The notes under the pieces are model-generated. The model searched no databases, was not told the DNA's origin, and worked only from the letters and a program-made list of their open reading frames with translations. Shown here piece by piece: positions 25,320 to 35,700 of a stretch of DNA of 64,000 bases; positions within the stretch are counted from its first letter, which is position 1; each line of letters begins with the position of its first letter. This DNA comes from Saccharicrinis sp963665705. Lineage in GTDB: Bacteria > Bacteroidota > Bacteroidia > Bacteroidales > Marinilabiliaceae. The stretch lies in assembly GCA_963665705.1 (NCBI GenBank), contig OY762448.1, positions 5,518,001-5,582,000 on the forward strand, in the 5' to 3' direction. The translations under genes and the position numbers were made by a program.

Positions 25320-28300
25320 ATGGTAAAAAGAATTTTCAGAAATAGAACAGCTTGTATCCTATTTTTAATTCAGGGGTTTTTATTAATTCATATAAGTGCG
25401 TCATGTAATAAAAGAGTTCTATTTATTAGTTCTTACAATTCAAGTTTTCCTACTTATTTTGAGCAGATTAATGGAATTAAATCTGTGTTGGATTCCATAA
25501 ATGTTCAATTAGATATAGAATCTTTAGACTCCAAAAGATTTAATGATTCAATTGTTTATTCCCTTAATAGTGATTTGTTAGCCTATAAGTTAAGCACTGG
25601 ACTAAAATATAATGCGATTGTGGTAAGTGATGATAATGCTTTAGATTTTGTTTTAGAAAGACAGGATAAATATTTTAAAGGAATTCCAATTGTTTTCTTA
25701 GGAATTAATGATATTGAGAAAGCACTTCTACAGAATCAAAGTTCTTTAGTCACTGGTATTGGCGAAATGTTATCTGTTGAGGAGACCGTCAATGTTATGA
25801 TTAGGTTATTTCCATTGAATAAGAACCTTTATGTTATTGTTGATAATACTAAATCGGGAAAAGCAGATTTAAACTATTTTGAGGAGGTAACTGAAAAGTT
25901 GAAAGATATTGAAGTTGTTCAAGTATCCTTGCAAAATTATTCTTTTAATGAATTAGGTAATGTATTAAAACAAATAGATAGACAATCTCCTGTACTATTA
26001 TTATCTGCATTAAAGGATAAAAATGGGAAAACCATAGATTTTTATAGTAGCTTAAAGTTAATTAAGGCTCATTTAGATGCACCACTTTTTCACTTAGGTA
26101 AGCATGGTATGGGTCATGGTTTTATAGGAGGTAAATTAGTATCGCATTATGAACAGGGTAGGAGAGCTGCTAGTATTGTTTCACGTGTGTTTAATGGAGA
26201 AAATATAAGTACAATAAAGGTTCAATACGAAAGTTCAAACCATTATGAGTTTGATTACAAGGAGCTAAAGAAATACAACATTGATCAAAGTTTACTTCCA
26301 TCTACAAGTATAATTATTAATACTCCTGATAATATATTTTATAAGCATAAAAAGAAAATAATTCTTATAATTCTTATAATTATTTTCTTTATTTCTCTGT
26401 TAGGTGTTATCATTTTGTTACTTATCAGTATACAAAAGAGAAAAACAGTTCAATCAAAATTGGAAGAGCAAGTGGTAGATTTTCAGGTTCTTAATGAGGA
26501 GTATCAGAGTTTAAATGAAGAATATCAGAGTTTAAATGAAGAATTACATAATAAAAACCAGGAGTTATTAGCTGCGGAAGAAGAACTTAGGGCTAACCTT
26601 GAAGAATTAGCTACTAAAAATGAAGCTTATGAAATTAGTGAAGTACGTTTTAAACTAGCTGCAGAAGTATCTAATAATGGAGTTTGGGATTGGAATTTAA
26701 TTACAGATGAAGTTTATTTTTCTCCAGTTTGGAAGAGAATTATTGGGTATGATGATCATGAGTTAACAAATGAGCTGGATAGTTGGAAAAACAATTTATA
26801 TGAGGAAGATTTAGATTATGCTCTAAATGAGGTTGGGAAGTTTATAAAGGGTGAAAATACAACGTATAGAACTGAGTTCAGGATGAAACATAAAAGTGGT
26901 AAGCTTAAGCATATCTTATCTCAAGGGTTAATGATGAGAGATAAATATGGTAAAGCCTATCGCATTATTGGAACACATGTAGATTTGACGTCCAGATACC
27001 AGTATGAAGAAAATCTAAAGTCACAAATAGAAGAGAATTTATCATTATTTGAGAAGTATAAAATAATTAGTGAGGAATTAACTCGGAAAAATGAGGAGTT
27101 ACTTCAATCAGAAAATCAAATAAATAAGAATTGTAAATCACTGAAGGAAAAAAATTCATTATTAAAAGAAAGTGAAGAGAAGTATCGTTTATTATTTAAT
27201 AATATTAATGAAGCTTTTGCTTTGCATGAAATTATTACTGATGAAAATAATATTCCAATAGATTTTATATATAGGGATGTTAATCCAATTTTTTTACATA
27301 ATGTGGGATTAAAGTATGAAGATCTGATTGGAAAAAAGGCTAGTGAATTATTTCATGGAATAAAATTAAATTGGATTGATAGATATGGAAAAGTAGCCTT
27401 GACAGGAGAATCTGATTATTTTGTTGATCATTCTTCAAAACTAGAAAAGTCTTATGATGTACATGTGTTTTGTCCTAAAAAAGGGTTTTTTGGTGCCATA
27501 TTTAAAGACGTAACAGAAACTCTTCTCGCTGAAAAGGAATTAATGGCTGAACGGGAGCGAATTAGTTATGTGTTAGAAGGGACCAAAGCTGGAACGTGGG
27601 ATTGGGATATTGAGAAGGATGAAATTATTATAAATGAAAGGTGGGCTAATATTATTGGTTATAAAAGAGATGGAATAGGAACTCTCTCTTATCGAAAATG
27701 GATGCATTCACTTCATAAAGATGATATTGTAAAAATAAGTACAACCTTAGGTAAGGTTTTCAGTAGAGAAATTGAGTATTATGATGTAGAATATAGACAA
27801 TTACATAAAAATGGAAGCTATATCTGGTTACATGCTCGTGGTGATATAATGGAATGGACGGGGTTAGGAAAACCTTTGCGGATGTGTGGTATACATCTTG
27901 ATATTACTTCTCGTAAAGAAGCTGAATTAAAGGTGCAGGAGAGCGAAAAACGGTTTAAAACTATTTTTGATAAGAGTAGAACAGTAATGTTTCTTGTCAA
28001 TCCTGCAACACTTGAGATTGTTGATGTAAATGATTCGGCTATTTTATTTTATGGTTATTCTAAAGACGAGTTTTTAAAATTAACAGGTATTGATATTAGT
28101 GTGCTTAGTTTTGATGAATTAAGGTTGAAAATACGAATAGCTCTTGAAAAAGGTAAGAATTATTTTAGTACCAAGCATAAACTAAAATCAGGAGAAGTTC
28201 GTAATGTGGATATATATCTTAGTTTAATTGATGTTAACCATAAAAAAATGCTTCATGTGATCATTATTGATACCACTAAAGCAGTTGAAGCTGAATATCA

Positions 28301-28811
28301 ATTAATAAAAGTGAATCAAAGGTTTATCGGATTGGAGAATATTATTCATTATGCAGCAAATTCAATAAATGATTTGCTTGATTTTACTTTAAAACAAGTT
28401 ATTGATTATACTCAAAGTGATACAGGAGCTGTTTATCATTTTGATGAAGAAAAAAATCTGTTTTTACTTAATAATTTTTCTAGTGATGTAAGGCTGTCTT
28501 TATCTTTTAATTATGGAAATGATTTAAATAATCTTGATTGTTTAAGTAAAGCTGTTCAATTAAAAGAAGCTGTTATTATCAACGATCCTAAATCCAATTA
28601 TACTTTTGTAAAGGAAGGAAAAATGGATAAGCTAGGCGTTTATAAATCCATCACTATTCCTGTATTAGACCATAATAAGGTGGTTTCATTATTCTGGTTA
28701 GGAAGTAGAACAAATGAGTATTCAAAATTTCATGTTGAGCAAGTTATGCTTCTTCTTGAAACAGCTTGGATTTTAGTTGAGCGCCAAAGGCTACAAGATC
28801 AAAGTAAATAA
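25320..28811 (+). CDS. Large multi-PAS/GAF membrane sensor without an output domain
   Basis: 1163 residues. An N-terminal signal or membrane segment (about 11-28) precedes an extracytoplasmic region (30-340) like an ABC-type substrate-binding fold (RVLFISSYNSSFPTYFEQI, then IPIVFLGIND). TM2 is at about 346-371. A coiled coil follows, with the seven-residue unit LNEEYQS directly repeated (392-405), then four PAS domains (about 440-560, 630-745, 750-880 and 890-1000) and a final GAF domain (about 1010-1155). The protein stops at the GAF helix QRLQDQSK, where kinases of this class normally continue into HisKA. No kinase, cyclase or DNA-binding domain exists. It may be a 3'-truncated kinase or a sensor acting through its neighbours. 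Only 15 nt separate it from a convergent gene. Confidence 0.82.
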   Translation: MVKRIFRNRTACILFLIQGFLLIHISASCNKRVLFISSYNSSFPTYFEQINGIKSVLDSINVQLDIESLDSKRFNDSIVYSLNSDLLAYKLSTGLKYNAIVVSDDNALDFVLERQDKYFKGIPIVFLGINDIEKALLQNQSSLVTGIGEMLSVEETVNVMIRLFPLNKNLYVIVDNTKSGKADLNYFEEVTEKLKDIEVVQVSLQNYSFNELGNVLKQIDRQSPVLLLSALKDKNGKTIDFYSSLKLIKAHLDAPLFHLGKHGMGHGFIGGKLVSHYEQGRRAASIVSRVFNGENISTIKVQYESSNHYEFDYKELKKYNIDQSLLPSTSIIINTPDNIFYKHKKKIILIILIIIFFISLLGVIILLLISIQKRKTVQSKLEEQVVDFQVLNEEYQSLNEEYQSLNEELHNKNQELLAAEEELRANLEELATKNEAYEISEVRFKLAAEVSNNGVWDWNLITDEVYFSPVWKRIIGYDDHELTNELDSWKNNLYEEDLDYALNEVGKFIKGENTTYRTEFRMKHKSGKLKHILSQGLMMRDKYGKAYRIIGTHVDLTSRYQYEENLKSQIEENLSLFEKYKIISEELTRKNEELLQSENQINKNCKSLKEKNSLLKESEEKYRLLFNNINEAFALHEIITDENNIPIDFIYRDVNPIFLHNVGLKYEDLIGKKASELFHGIKLNWIDRYGKVALTGESDYFVDHSSKLEKSYDVHVFCPKKGFFGAIFKDVTETLLAEKELMAERERISYVLEGTKAGTWDWDIEKDEIIINERWANIIGYKRDGIGTLSYRKWMHSLHKDDIVKISTTLGKVFSREIEYYDVEYRQLHKNGSYIWLHARGDIMEWTGLGKPLRMCGIHLDITSRKEAELKVQESEKRFKTIFDKSRTVMFLVNPATLEIVDVNDSAILFYGYSKDEFLKLTGIDISVLSFDELRLKIRIALEKGKNYFSTKHKLKSGEVRNVDIYLSLIDVNHKKMLHVIIIDTTKAVEAEYQLIKVNQRFIGLENIIHYAANSINDLLDFTLKQVIDYTQSDTGAVYHFDEEKNLFLLNNFSSDVRLSLSFNYGNDLNNLDCLSKAVQLKEAVIINDPKSNYTFVKEGKMDKLGVYKSITIPVLDHNKVVSLFWLGSRTNEYSKFHVEQVMLLLETAWILVERQRLQDQSK

Positions 28812-28826
28812 AGGCTATTGATTAAG

Positions 28827-30755
28827 TTACTCTTCTTGAAGTACAAGTACGATTTTATTAAAATCTGCTGCAGCATTAATAACGTTTTTAAAACCTTCAA
28901 ATTCATTATCTTTTACCATAATATTTCTGTAGAATTCATTTATTTCTACTTTGTAAATGTTGTCTTCATAGGAGTAATCAGAAATAAACCCGAAGGTGCT
29001 ATCCTGCACAATATTCATTTTGGTAACTTCTGGATTGATAATTTTATAACCATCAGGCACATGGAATGTAATTTCTCTCATATACATTCTGTTCCAATCA
29101 TTTTCTGCTTTTGAAGTTCTATTCTCTTCAAAATACATTTCCATTTGAGGTCCTATACTTTCGCCAATATTAAAGAGTAATTTATTGCCTGCATTTTCTA
29201 GAAATGCCTCTGTTGTTAAATCTGAATATATGATAAAATCAGAGTTTTTAATGGCTTTTTTGTCGCTTGATTCATGTATTTCTAATACATTATATTTAGG
29301 ATTTGGAGCCTTAGTAGAAGTAATATCTTTTAGTGTGTTTTGTTTTTGCTCTGCGTCCATTAGGTTAATAAAGTTGCTGATGTATCCACCACTTAGTCCT
29401 TTTAATCCTCTTTCTGTTTTTATGTTTGTTATATTATCCTCAAGATTAATACTTATATCAATAACCATATTGTCATAGTTAAAAGTATCAGGAGTTGGTT
29501 TAATATATTTTATTTTTCCAATGGCCGATTCAAAATCTCCAATCTGAACGGGAACTACAAAAAGACCATTAGTTGCGGTTAAAGCATTATTAACAGTACC
29601 TAACCTATATGCATGAATTGAAGGGTCGAGATAGGTATTTAAATTTGGAAAATAGATGAGGTATTCATCAAGATAATTCCAACTTTGAAATTCAGGATCA
29701 AATTTCACATTATCTCGTTCAGAAGTAAGTACTAAATTATGCTCAACATTTAGTTCTTTAAGCATATTGGCATATAGCCTCACGATTCCTCTACTTCCTG
29801 TAACTTTATTGTCATAAATAAAATCAAGATTAGATAATTCAGGAGCATTGAAATCCTCAACATATATATTGGTTTTTATAAATTGTTCCAGAGCCTTAAT
29901 TTTTTCTATTTCAGATGTTGCTGATATATTAGCAAGTTGCATCCATTTTTCAATAGATTTATCATCAATTCCAAGGTACATAGATTCATATACTCTTATG
30001 GCAGCGTCGTCCCATGTAAGACGTTGAGATTTGTTAATGGCTGTATTATAATCTAATCGATATTCAATTCGTTGCTTTCTTGGATCCGTATATGAGAATT
30101 TTTCAGATTTGATGGCAGGAATATTGCTATTAATACATACAAATCTGTTATGTTTATCATCTACCTTTGTAAAGGTACCATTAGGAAATCCATTATATCC
30201 CTTTATATCATATTTTAAATTTCTCGGACATGTTATTTCAAATGAAGCAAATTGTAATGGATATGAATACTGAAAAAATGTTCTGCCAAAATTACTACTG
30301 TCCATTTTTTTAATAACCATGTATTCAACATCATCACCTTTTTCAATCCCATCTATTGCAAATATCTTATAACTATTTTTGCTTTCTTCATCCTTTATTT
30401 CTTTGATGTTGTTTTTGTCAAATTCTATTATTTTACCATTGGGCTTAATGGTTCTTGCTTTTATATCTATCACTTCAATTACATCACTTAGACTTACAGA
30501 AATCTTGTTAAATTGATTGATGGCTTCATCGTTATTCAATCTAAATTTCTTATGTATGGTATGTATCATCTGTAATTCACCGTTATCAGAATACATGTAA
30601 TCATACTTCTCCTTATTGAAAATACCAATAACATTCTCATTCTTGAATTTATCTGGAATTGTTTCGAATTTTGGTTTCTTTGACCAATTATCAGTAGACT
30701 CTGCATAAATTGAAGTGATACAGAAAATAAAAAGAAGTATTATAATGTTTCTCAT
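28827..30755 (-). CDS. DUF3857 protein with lost transglutaminase active site
   Basis: A secreted 642-residue protein with a signal peptide (1-18, ending IYA). The DUF3857 beta-rich domain follows (about 50-250, with ARTIKPNGKIIEFDKNNIKEI). A transglutaminase-like region (about 270-400) keeps the fold signature (ALEQFIKTNIYVEDF, then GIVRLYANMLKELNVEHNLVL, YLDPS) but lacks the catalytic Cys: the usual GDCKD reads GSRGI, and the His is not found in the equivalent strand. The C-terminal half is a beta-rich domain of unknown function. It lies 49 nt downstream of an intact paralogue, so the pair may work as an active and an inactive subunit. The substrate is unknown. Confidence 0.8.
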   Translation of the reverse strand: MRNIIILLFIFCITSIYAESTDNWSKKPKFETIPDKFKNENVIGIFNKEKYDYMYSDNGELQMIHTIHKKFRLNNDEAINQFNKISVSLSDVIEVIDIKARTIKPNGKIIEFDKNNIKEIKDEESKNSYKIFAIDGIEKGDDVEYMVIKKMDSSNFGRTFFQYSYPLQFASFEITCPRNLKYDIKGYNGFPNGTFTKVDDKHNRFVCINSNIPAIKSEKFSYTDPRKQRIEYRLDYNTAINKSQRLTWDDAAIRVYESMYLGIDDKSIEKWMQLANISATSEIEKIKALEQFIKTNIYVEDFNAPELSNLDFIYDNKVTGSRGIVRLYANMLKELNVEHNLVLTSERDNVKFDPEFQSWNYLDEYLIYFPNLNTYLDPSIHAYRLGTVNNALTATNGLFVVPVQIGDFESAIGKIKYIKPTPDTFNYDNMVIDISINLEDNITNIKTERGLKGLSGGYISNFINLMDAEQKQNTLKDITSTKAPNPKYNVLEIHESSDKKAIKNSDFIIYSDLTTEAFLENAGNKLLFNIGESIGPQMEMYFEENRTSKAENDWNRMYMREITFHVPDGYKIINPEVTKMNIVQDSTFGFISDYSYEDNIYKVEINEFYRNIMVKDNEFEGFKNVINAAADFNKIVLVLQEE

Positions 30756-30804
30756 TTTGAGCGATTGTTTTAAATAAGTTTTTTGAATTTAAATTATAGT
30801 CAGG

Positions 30805-32730
30805 TTACTGTCTCTTTTTAAGCACAATTGTTTTTCTATAATTTTTATTCAAATTTTTAATCATTTTATTCCATTCTGGAATTTTATCTTTAAGTAAAGT
30901 GAAAAAGTTGAGCGTATATTCTTTTTCCAGAATCACGGTATTTTTCTCTTTACGATATTTTATATTAAAGTTAAATTCTTTCCCATTATATGAACCATCT
31001 TTGGGTATATAGGTAACTTCATATCCTTCAGGAATTATAAATTTGGTAACATATTTTTTCGAGCAATAAAAATCATTTTGAATAGGAGTAATAGTGCCTA
31101 AAGTATCAATTAACATTCCCTGATAAATTTTATCAAGATTAAGGTTGATGTATATCTCATCATTAAAGGATTTTGAGTAATCAAGTATTTCAAAATTATA
31201 TTTAACTTCAGCAGGGGTTTCATAATCAAATAAATGCGTTGTTTCTTGATTAGTAACTTTATACTTGTTATTGCCTTTATTAAAGATCCTGGAATAAGTT
31301 TTAATATAATTTTCAGGTTTTACTCCATCCATTGTATAGGCAAGTTCTACCTTGTTGAAACCGGTGTATGTAACCTTACCTTGTCCACTAATTCGTTCAT
31401 CTTCCATATTTATGGTTATAGAATCGGTAATTATGCTATAGTTTGCCGGGGAAATAGGTACTGAAATCACTTTAAAATCATTGGCTCCATTTCCAACAAG
31501 CACTTCCTTTCCTTGAATATGATAGGGATAAACACCATAATCCAGATATTTAAAAGTTCCGTCAAGAATAACGAGTGAATCGTTTATTAAGCGTGTTGCT
31601 ACCATATGATTGTCAGTGGATGGAAGGGGTAATTCTTCATATGTATAAGGTATGTGTCGTGTACCTACCCAAGTAAAATAAGTTGGTAAACCGGCAATAT
31701 CCATCATTGTCTTTATTAAACTGGACATGCCTTTACAGTCCCCATATCTTTTTTTGAATACTTCTGAAGCTTCTGCAGGAATAAATCCGGCATATCCTTG
31801 TTCATATGCTACATATTTAATATTTTGGTGAATCCAGTAATATATGGCTTTTGCTTTTTCTTCCTCATCTTTGCCATTGGTAATTTCTTTTACTTTGTTC
31901 ACCAGTTCTTCAGAAATATTCTTATTTACATTTTTAACAAAATCATAATAGAAGTTATAAAGTAAATCAGGAGTCCCAAAGTACTTTTCAATATTACCAT
32001 TAATATTTGTTTGTTTTATATAGAATTCAATATGTGGGCTAAAGTAACTGACTCCATAATAATCTCCTGATTGATAATGATATGGTTTAACATCATTTGT
32101 TTCCCATTCGTAATAATTATATTTTCCTTTTTTATATTGCTTAAAAGAAATGGGAGTAAAATCCTGATTAAAAAGTTTAAAACCCAAATCAATATCTCGA
32201 TGTACTTTTACTGTTACTTTTGAGTTTGCAATCGGTAAAAATGATTGAAAATAGCAGCTGTGAAGAAAACGGGGATTTTTATAATTAATAGTGTACTGTA
32301 AAAAAGTTTTAGCACCTTTTTCTAACGATGGGTAAGAGAACTGTATTGTCTTTGAATCATCATAAAAAATACTTCTGTCTGTACTGTGAGTCTCTTGAAA
32401 TTGATCAACTTTAAATTTTTTATAACCATTCCCATCAGGAACTAATGAATAGGCCTCTTTGTTAGATATAGAAGTAAAACCGCTAAAAAATATATAGTCC
32501 TTGGTAAAACCTTTAGAATTGTGGTTAGTTAGTTCAACTTCCTTTGTATTTGTTTGCGAAACAACTAATGAGTCATCAACTATATCAATAGTATATGAAT
32601 AATTTAATCGAGTTATTACACCGTGGTAATCAGCGTAATCCTTATTAACATCAGAAGCATTAATATTTATAATTGTACTTAATAGACTAAGTAATACTAT
32701 ACCCTTAAACAAAAATATTTTTGAAGTCAT
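30805..32730 (-). CDS. DUF3857 / transglutaminase-like secreted protein
   Basis: A 641-residue exported protein (signal peptide about 1-25, ending NINA) with an N-terminal DUF3857 domain and a central transglutaminase core. The core keeps all three catalytic positions: Cys in RYGDCKGMS, His in TDNHMVATRL and Asp in VILDGTFKY. The preceding AIYYWIHQNIKYVAYEQGYAGFIPA is a classic lead-in helix of this family. Members are common in Bacteroidota, located in the periplasm or on the outer surface, and may act as peptidases or cross-linkers; few have been tested. It lies between the repeat protein upstream (23 nt) and the degenerate paralogue downstream (49 nt), a three-gene operon. Confidence 0.85.
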   Translation of the reverse strand: MTSKIFLFKGIVLLSLLSTIININASDVNKDYADYHGVITRLNYSYTIDIVDDSLVVSQTNTKEVELTNHNSKGFTKDYIFFSGFTSISNKEAYSLVPDGNGYKKFKVDQFQETHSTDRSIFYDDSKTIQFSYPSLEKGAKTFLQYTINYKNPRFLHSCYFQSFLPIANSKVTVKVHRDIDLGFKLFNQDFTPISFKQYKKGKYNYYEWETNDVKPYHYQSGDYYGVSYFSPHIEFYIKQTNINGNIEKYFGTPDLLYNFYYDFVKNVNKNISEELVNKVKEITNGKDEEEKAKAIYYWIHQNIKYVAYEQGYAGFIPAEASEVFKKRYGDCKGMSSLIKTMMDIAGLPTYFTWVGTRHIPYTYEELPLPSTDNHMVATRLINDSLVILDGTFKYLDYGVYPYHIQGKEVLVGNGANDFKVISVPISPANYSIITDSITINMEDERISGQGKVTYTGFNKVELAYTMDGVKPENYIKTYSRIFNKGNNKYKVTNQETTHLFDYETPAEVKYNFEILDYSKSFNDEIYINLNLDKIYQGMLIDTLGTITPIQNDFYCSKKYVTKFIIPEGYEVTYIPKDGSYNGKEFNFNIKYRKEKNTVILEKEYTLNFFTLLKDKIPEWNKMIKNLNKNYRKTIVLKKRQ

Positions 32731-32753
32731 TCATTTCATGTTTACAATCTATA

Positions 32754-35700
32754 CTATTTACCCTTTTTAAAACCAATTATTCTTCCACTATAATATTTTG
32801 TGGTACTTAATGGTTTGCCTTCTTTGTTATACTCAATTACATTACCATGTTCCTGATTATTTTTAAATGTGCTTGAAACTTTTATTTTTCCATTTTCCCA
32901 ATACTTAACATAGTCTCCATCTAACATATCATCTTTATAGAAACATTTCTTTTTGAGCTTGCCATTAGAATAAAATGTTTCACTAATTCCATCTAGCATT
33001 CCGTTTTTATAATGATTACGTTGTCTTATAGAACCATCAGAATAGTATTTAACTCTTGCTCCATTGGTAACATAGTTATAGAATTGCTCTTCATAACTTT
33101 TATTGCCATTATTATAATATGCAACGACTTTATATTCTGGTTTGTTGATGAAAATTGTGTCAATTAATGAATTGTCTGTATTATACTGATAGGCATAAAA
33201 TTCATCATCAGAATAAATCTTTTTTATCATTAATTCTCCACTAATATCGTAATGATATACATCACCTTCAAGCACATTTTCTTGATAATGCTCCTCTACT
33301 TTTACGTTTCCATTTTCGTAATAGGTGTTTAAAACAGAGTCTAATTGGTCATTATAATAATATTCTACTTCTTTAATACTTCCGTTGTCATAATAGGTTA
33401 ACCATTTTCCTTCTTTATTGCCGTTAATATATTTTCCTTCAGTTTTTATATTGCCATTTGGATAGAATCTTTTATAATCACCTGAACGATTATTATTTTT
33501 GAATGAACGCTGTGTACTTAAAGATTTGTTACCATAGTACCAATTAAAGGAGCCATTGTATAACCCCCCGGTTAAGTAGGCTGTTGCCATTACATAAGTA
33601 GAATCAGCCATAATATTATAATGACTATTCTTAACTAAATTGTATTCGTTTACGAATAAACCATCAGGAGCAAAATTTTTTACTTTAATAATTTTATTAT
33701 TTAGGTATTGAATTTTTAATTGGTCATTCCCTTTAACATCGTAATTAGTAAGCCACCCATTAAGATTTCCCTGAGAATAATAATAATTCTGATTTATAAT
33801 ACCATTTGCTAAATAGTAAGTCCAGGATGCATCAATGGTACCATTTTTATAAGTGCCGTTTGTTGTTAATGTTCCATTGATTGAATAGGATTGATAACAA
33901 CTATCTAATTCACCATTTTTATAATGATAAAGATCTTTTATTTGGCCGTTTTTATAATAAGATTGATACTTACCATTTAGACGTCCATTCTCATATATTC
34001 CCTCATGGTTTATTTTTCCACATTTATAATACCAAGTCCAGGTACCGGCTTTTTTACCTGCAATGAATGCTCCATGTAATTTATTTTTACCATCAATGGC
34101 GTACGTAGTAAACTCAAAGGTACCTTCCTCATTTCCGTATGATGCAATTTCATTTCCGGTTTTATTATAGGAAGTTACCCTCGTAATTGTTCCATTGTTA
34201 TACTGTTCTGTCAGGTAAAGTATTCCATTGGGATCGTAATAATTAAATTTGCCATCTTTTTCCCCTTTATCATTATACAACCCTGATTCTTTTATTTTAC
34301 CATTGTAATAATATTCAATTTTTACTCCTGTGATTAATCCATTTTTATAGTTTTGAACAGAAGCCTTATTGCCATTCAAATGATATTTAATCCAAGTACC
34401 TTCTTCTTTGTTTTCTTTTAACTCACCTGAATTATTTAATTGTCCATTATAATAATATTCTTTATATAAGCCATCACCTTTATCATTCTTGTAGATCTTT
34501 TGTATCTCAATTTGGCCATTGGGATAGAAAGATGTGTACAAACCATTAATGATATTGTCTTTATAGAAGAAGCTATCTCTAAGTGCACCATCAGGGTAAT
34601 AATTAATGGCTTTTCCATTTTTTTTTCCGTTGTTAAAATGATGAATGCCTGATTTATTTCCAAATTCATCATACCAAGTGATATCTCCATCAATTATACC
34701 ATTAATGTAATTCGCTTTAATAGCTAAAGTATCAGTATTATGAAATTCTTTCCATACTCCATTTAGTTCTCCTTCTTTTAATGTTTCAATCGTTTCTAAT
34801 TGTCCATTTCTTAAATAATATTTCCAAATTCCAATTTTTTTACCGTTAGCAAAAGTACCTTCAGCATGTTTTTCTCCATTTGAATAAAAATAACACCATT
34901 CACCTTCGTTATCTCCTTCTTTATTTTTGTTACCAATTGAATAAACTTTCCCATTATCAAAATAGCTAAATAAGTAATTTTTAGGAGTTCCTATTAAATT
35001 TGCTGATCTATAACCTTTAATGTGAGCTAATTGATTCCCGGTTTCATAGAAGGCATCCAGTTCTTTTTCATGTTTATCATTATATTTTGATATATCGTCC
35101 TGACCTGTTGAGCATAGGAGCGTGTATAAAAATGGAGATAAATGACCTCCTTCATCTATGGCTTTAAAAAAAGGAAAATACATTTGAACCCAGAATCCTT
35201 TTTCGTTTGTATTAAATGGAAGAACTTCCATTAACATTTTGCTTTGTTTTACAAGTGAGGCATTAAACTCTATTGGAAGCGGATATCTTTTACTTAATAC
35301 AATTTTCGCTTTAAAGTAATGGTCAATTTCCTTAAATAGGAGGTTGTCTTCAATGGGTTTAATATATGAGTTTTGGGTTGTATCAATATAATTATTTGAA
35401 AGGTTTTCAATAAATACTAAAATACTATTGCTCCTTTTGCTTGCCGGTTCAAGTGCTAGAAATGTTTCCAGCGATAGCATTGCACGCGTATATTGTTTTT
35501 GTCGTGCGGCAAGTTTACCAAGTTGCATATGGCTGGAAGTATGGTATGGATTGCATCTTAATGCTTCCTGAAAGCATTTTTGTGCTTCAGCATATTGCTT
35601 TGCTTTTAAATAGGATACTCCCAAATTATAATGAAGTAAGTACTCATATGGATATTCCTTAATAGCTGCTGAATATATTTCAATTGATTTCTGGGTATCT

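Noticed and set aside
26177..26192. Half of a classical parS site (TGTTTCACGTG) in the sensor gene
   Set aside because: Only the left 11 of 16 bases match and the right arm is wrong. It lies inside coding sequence and is explained by the codons for IVSRVF.
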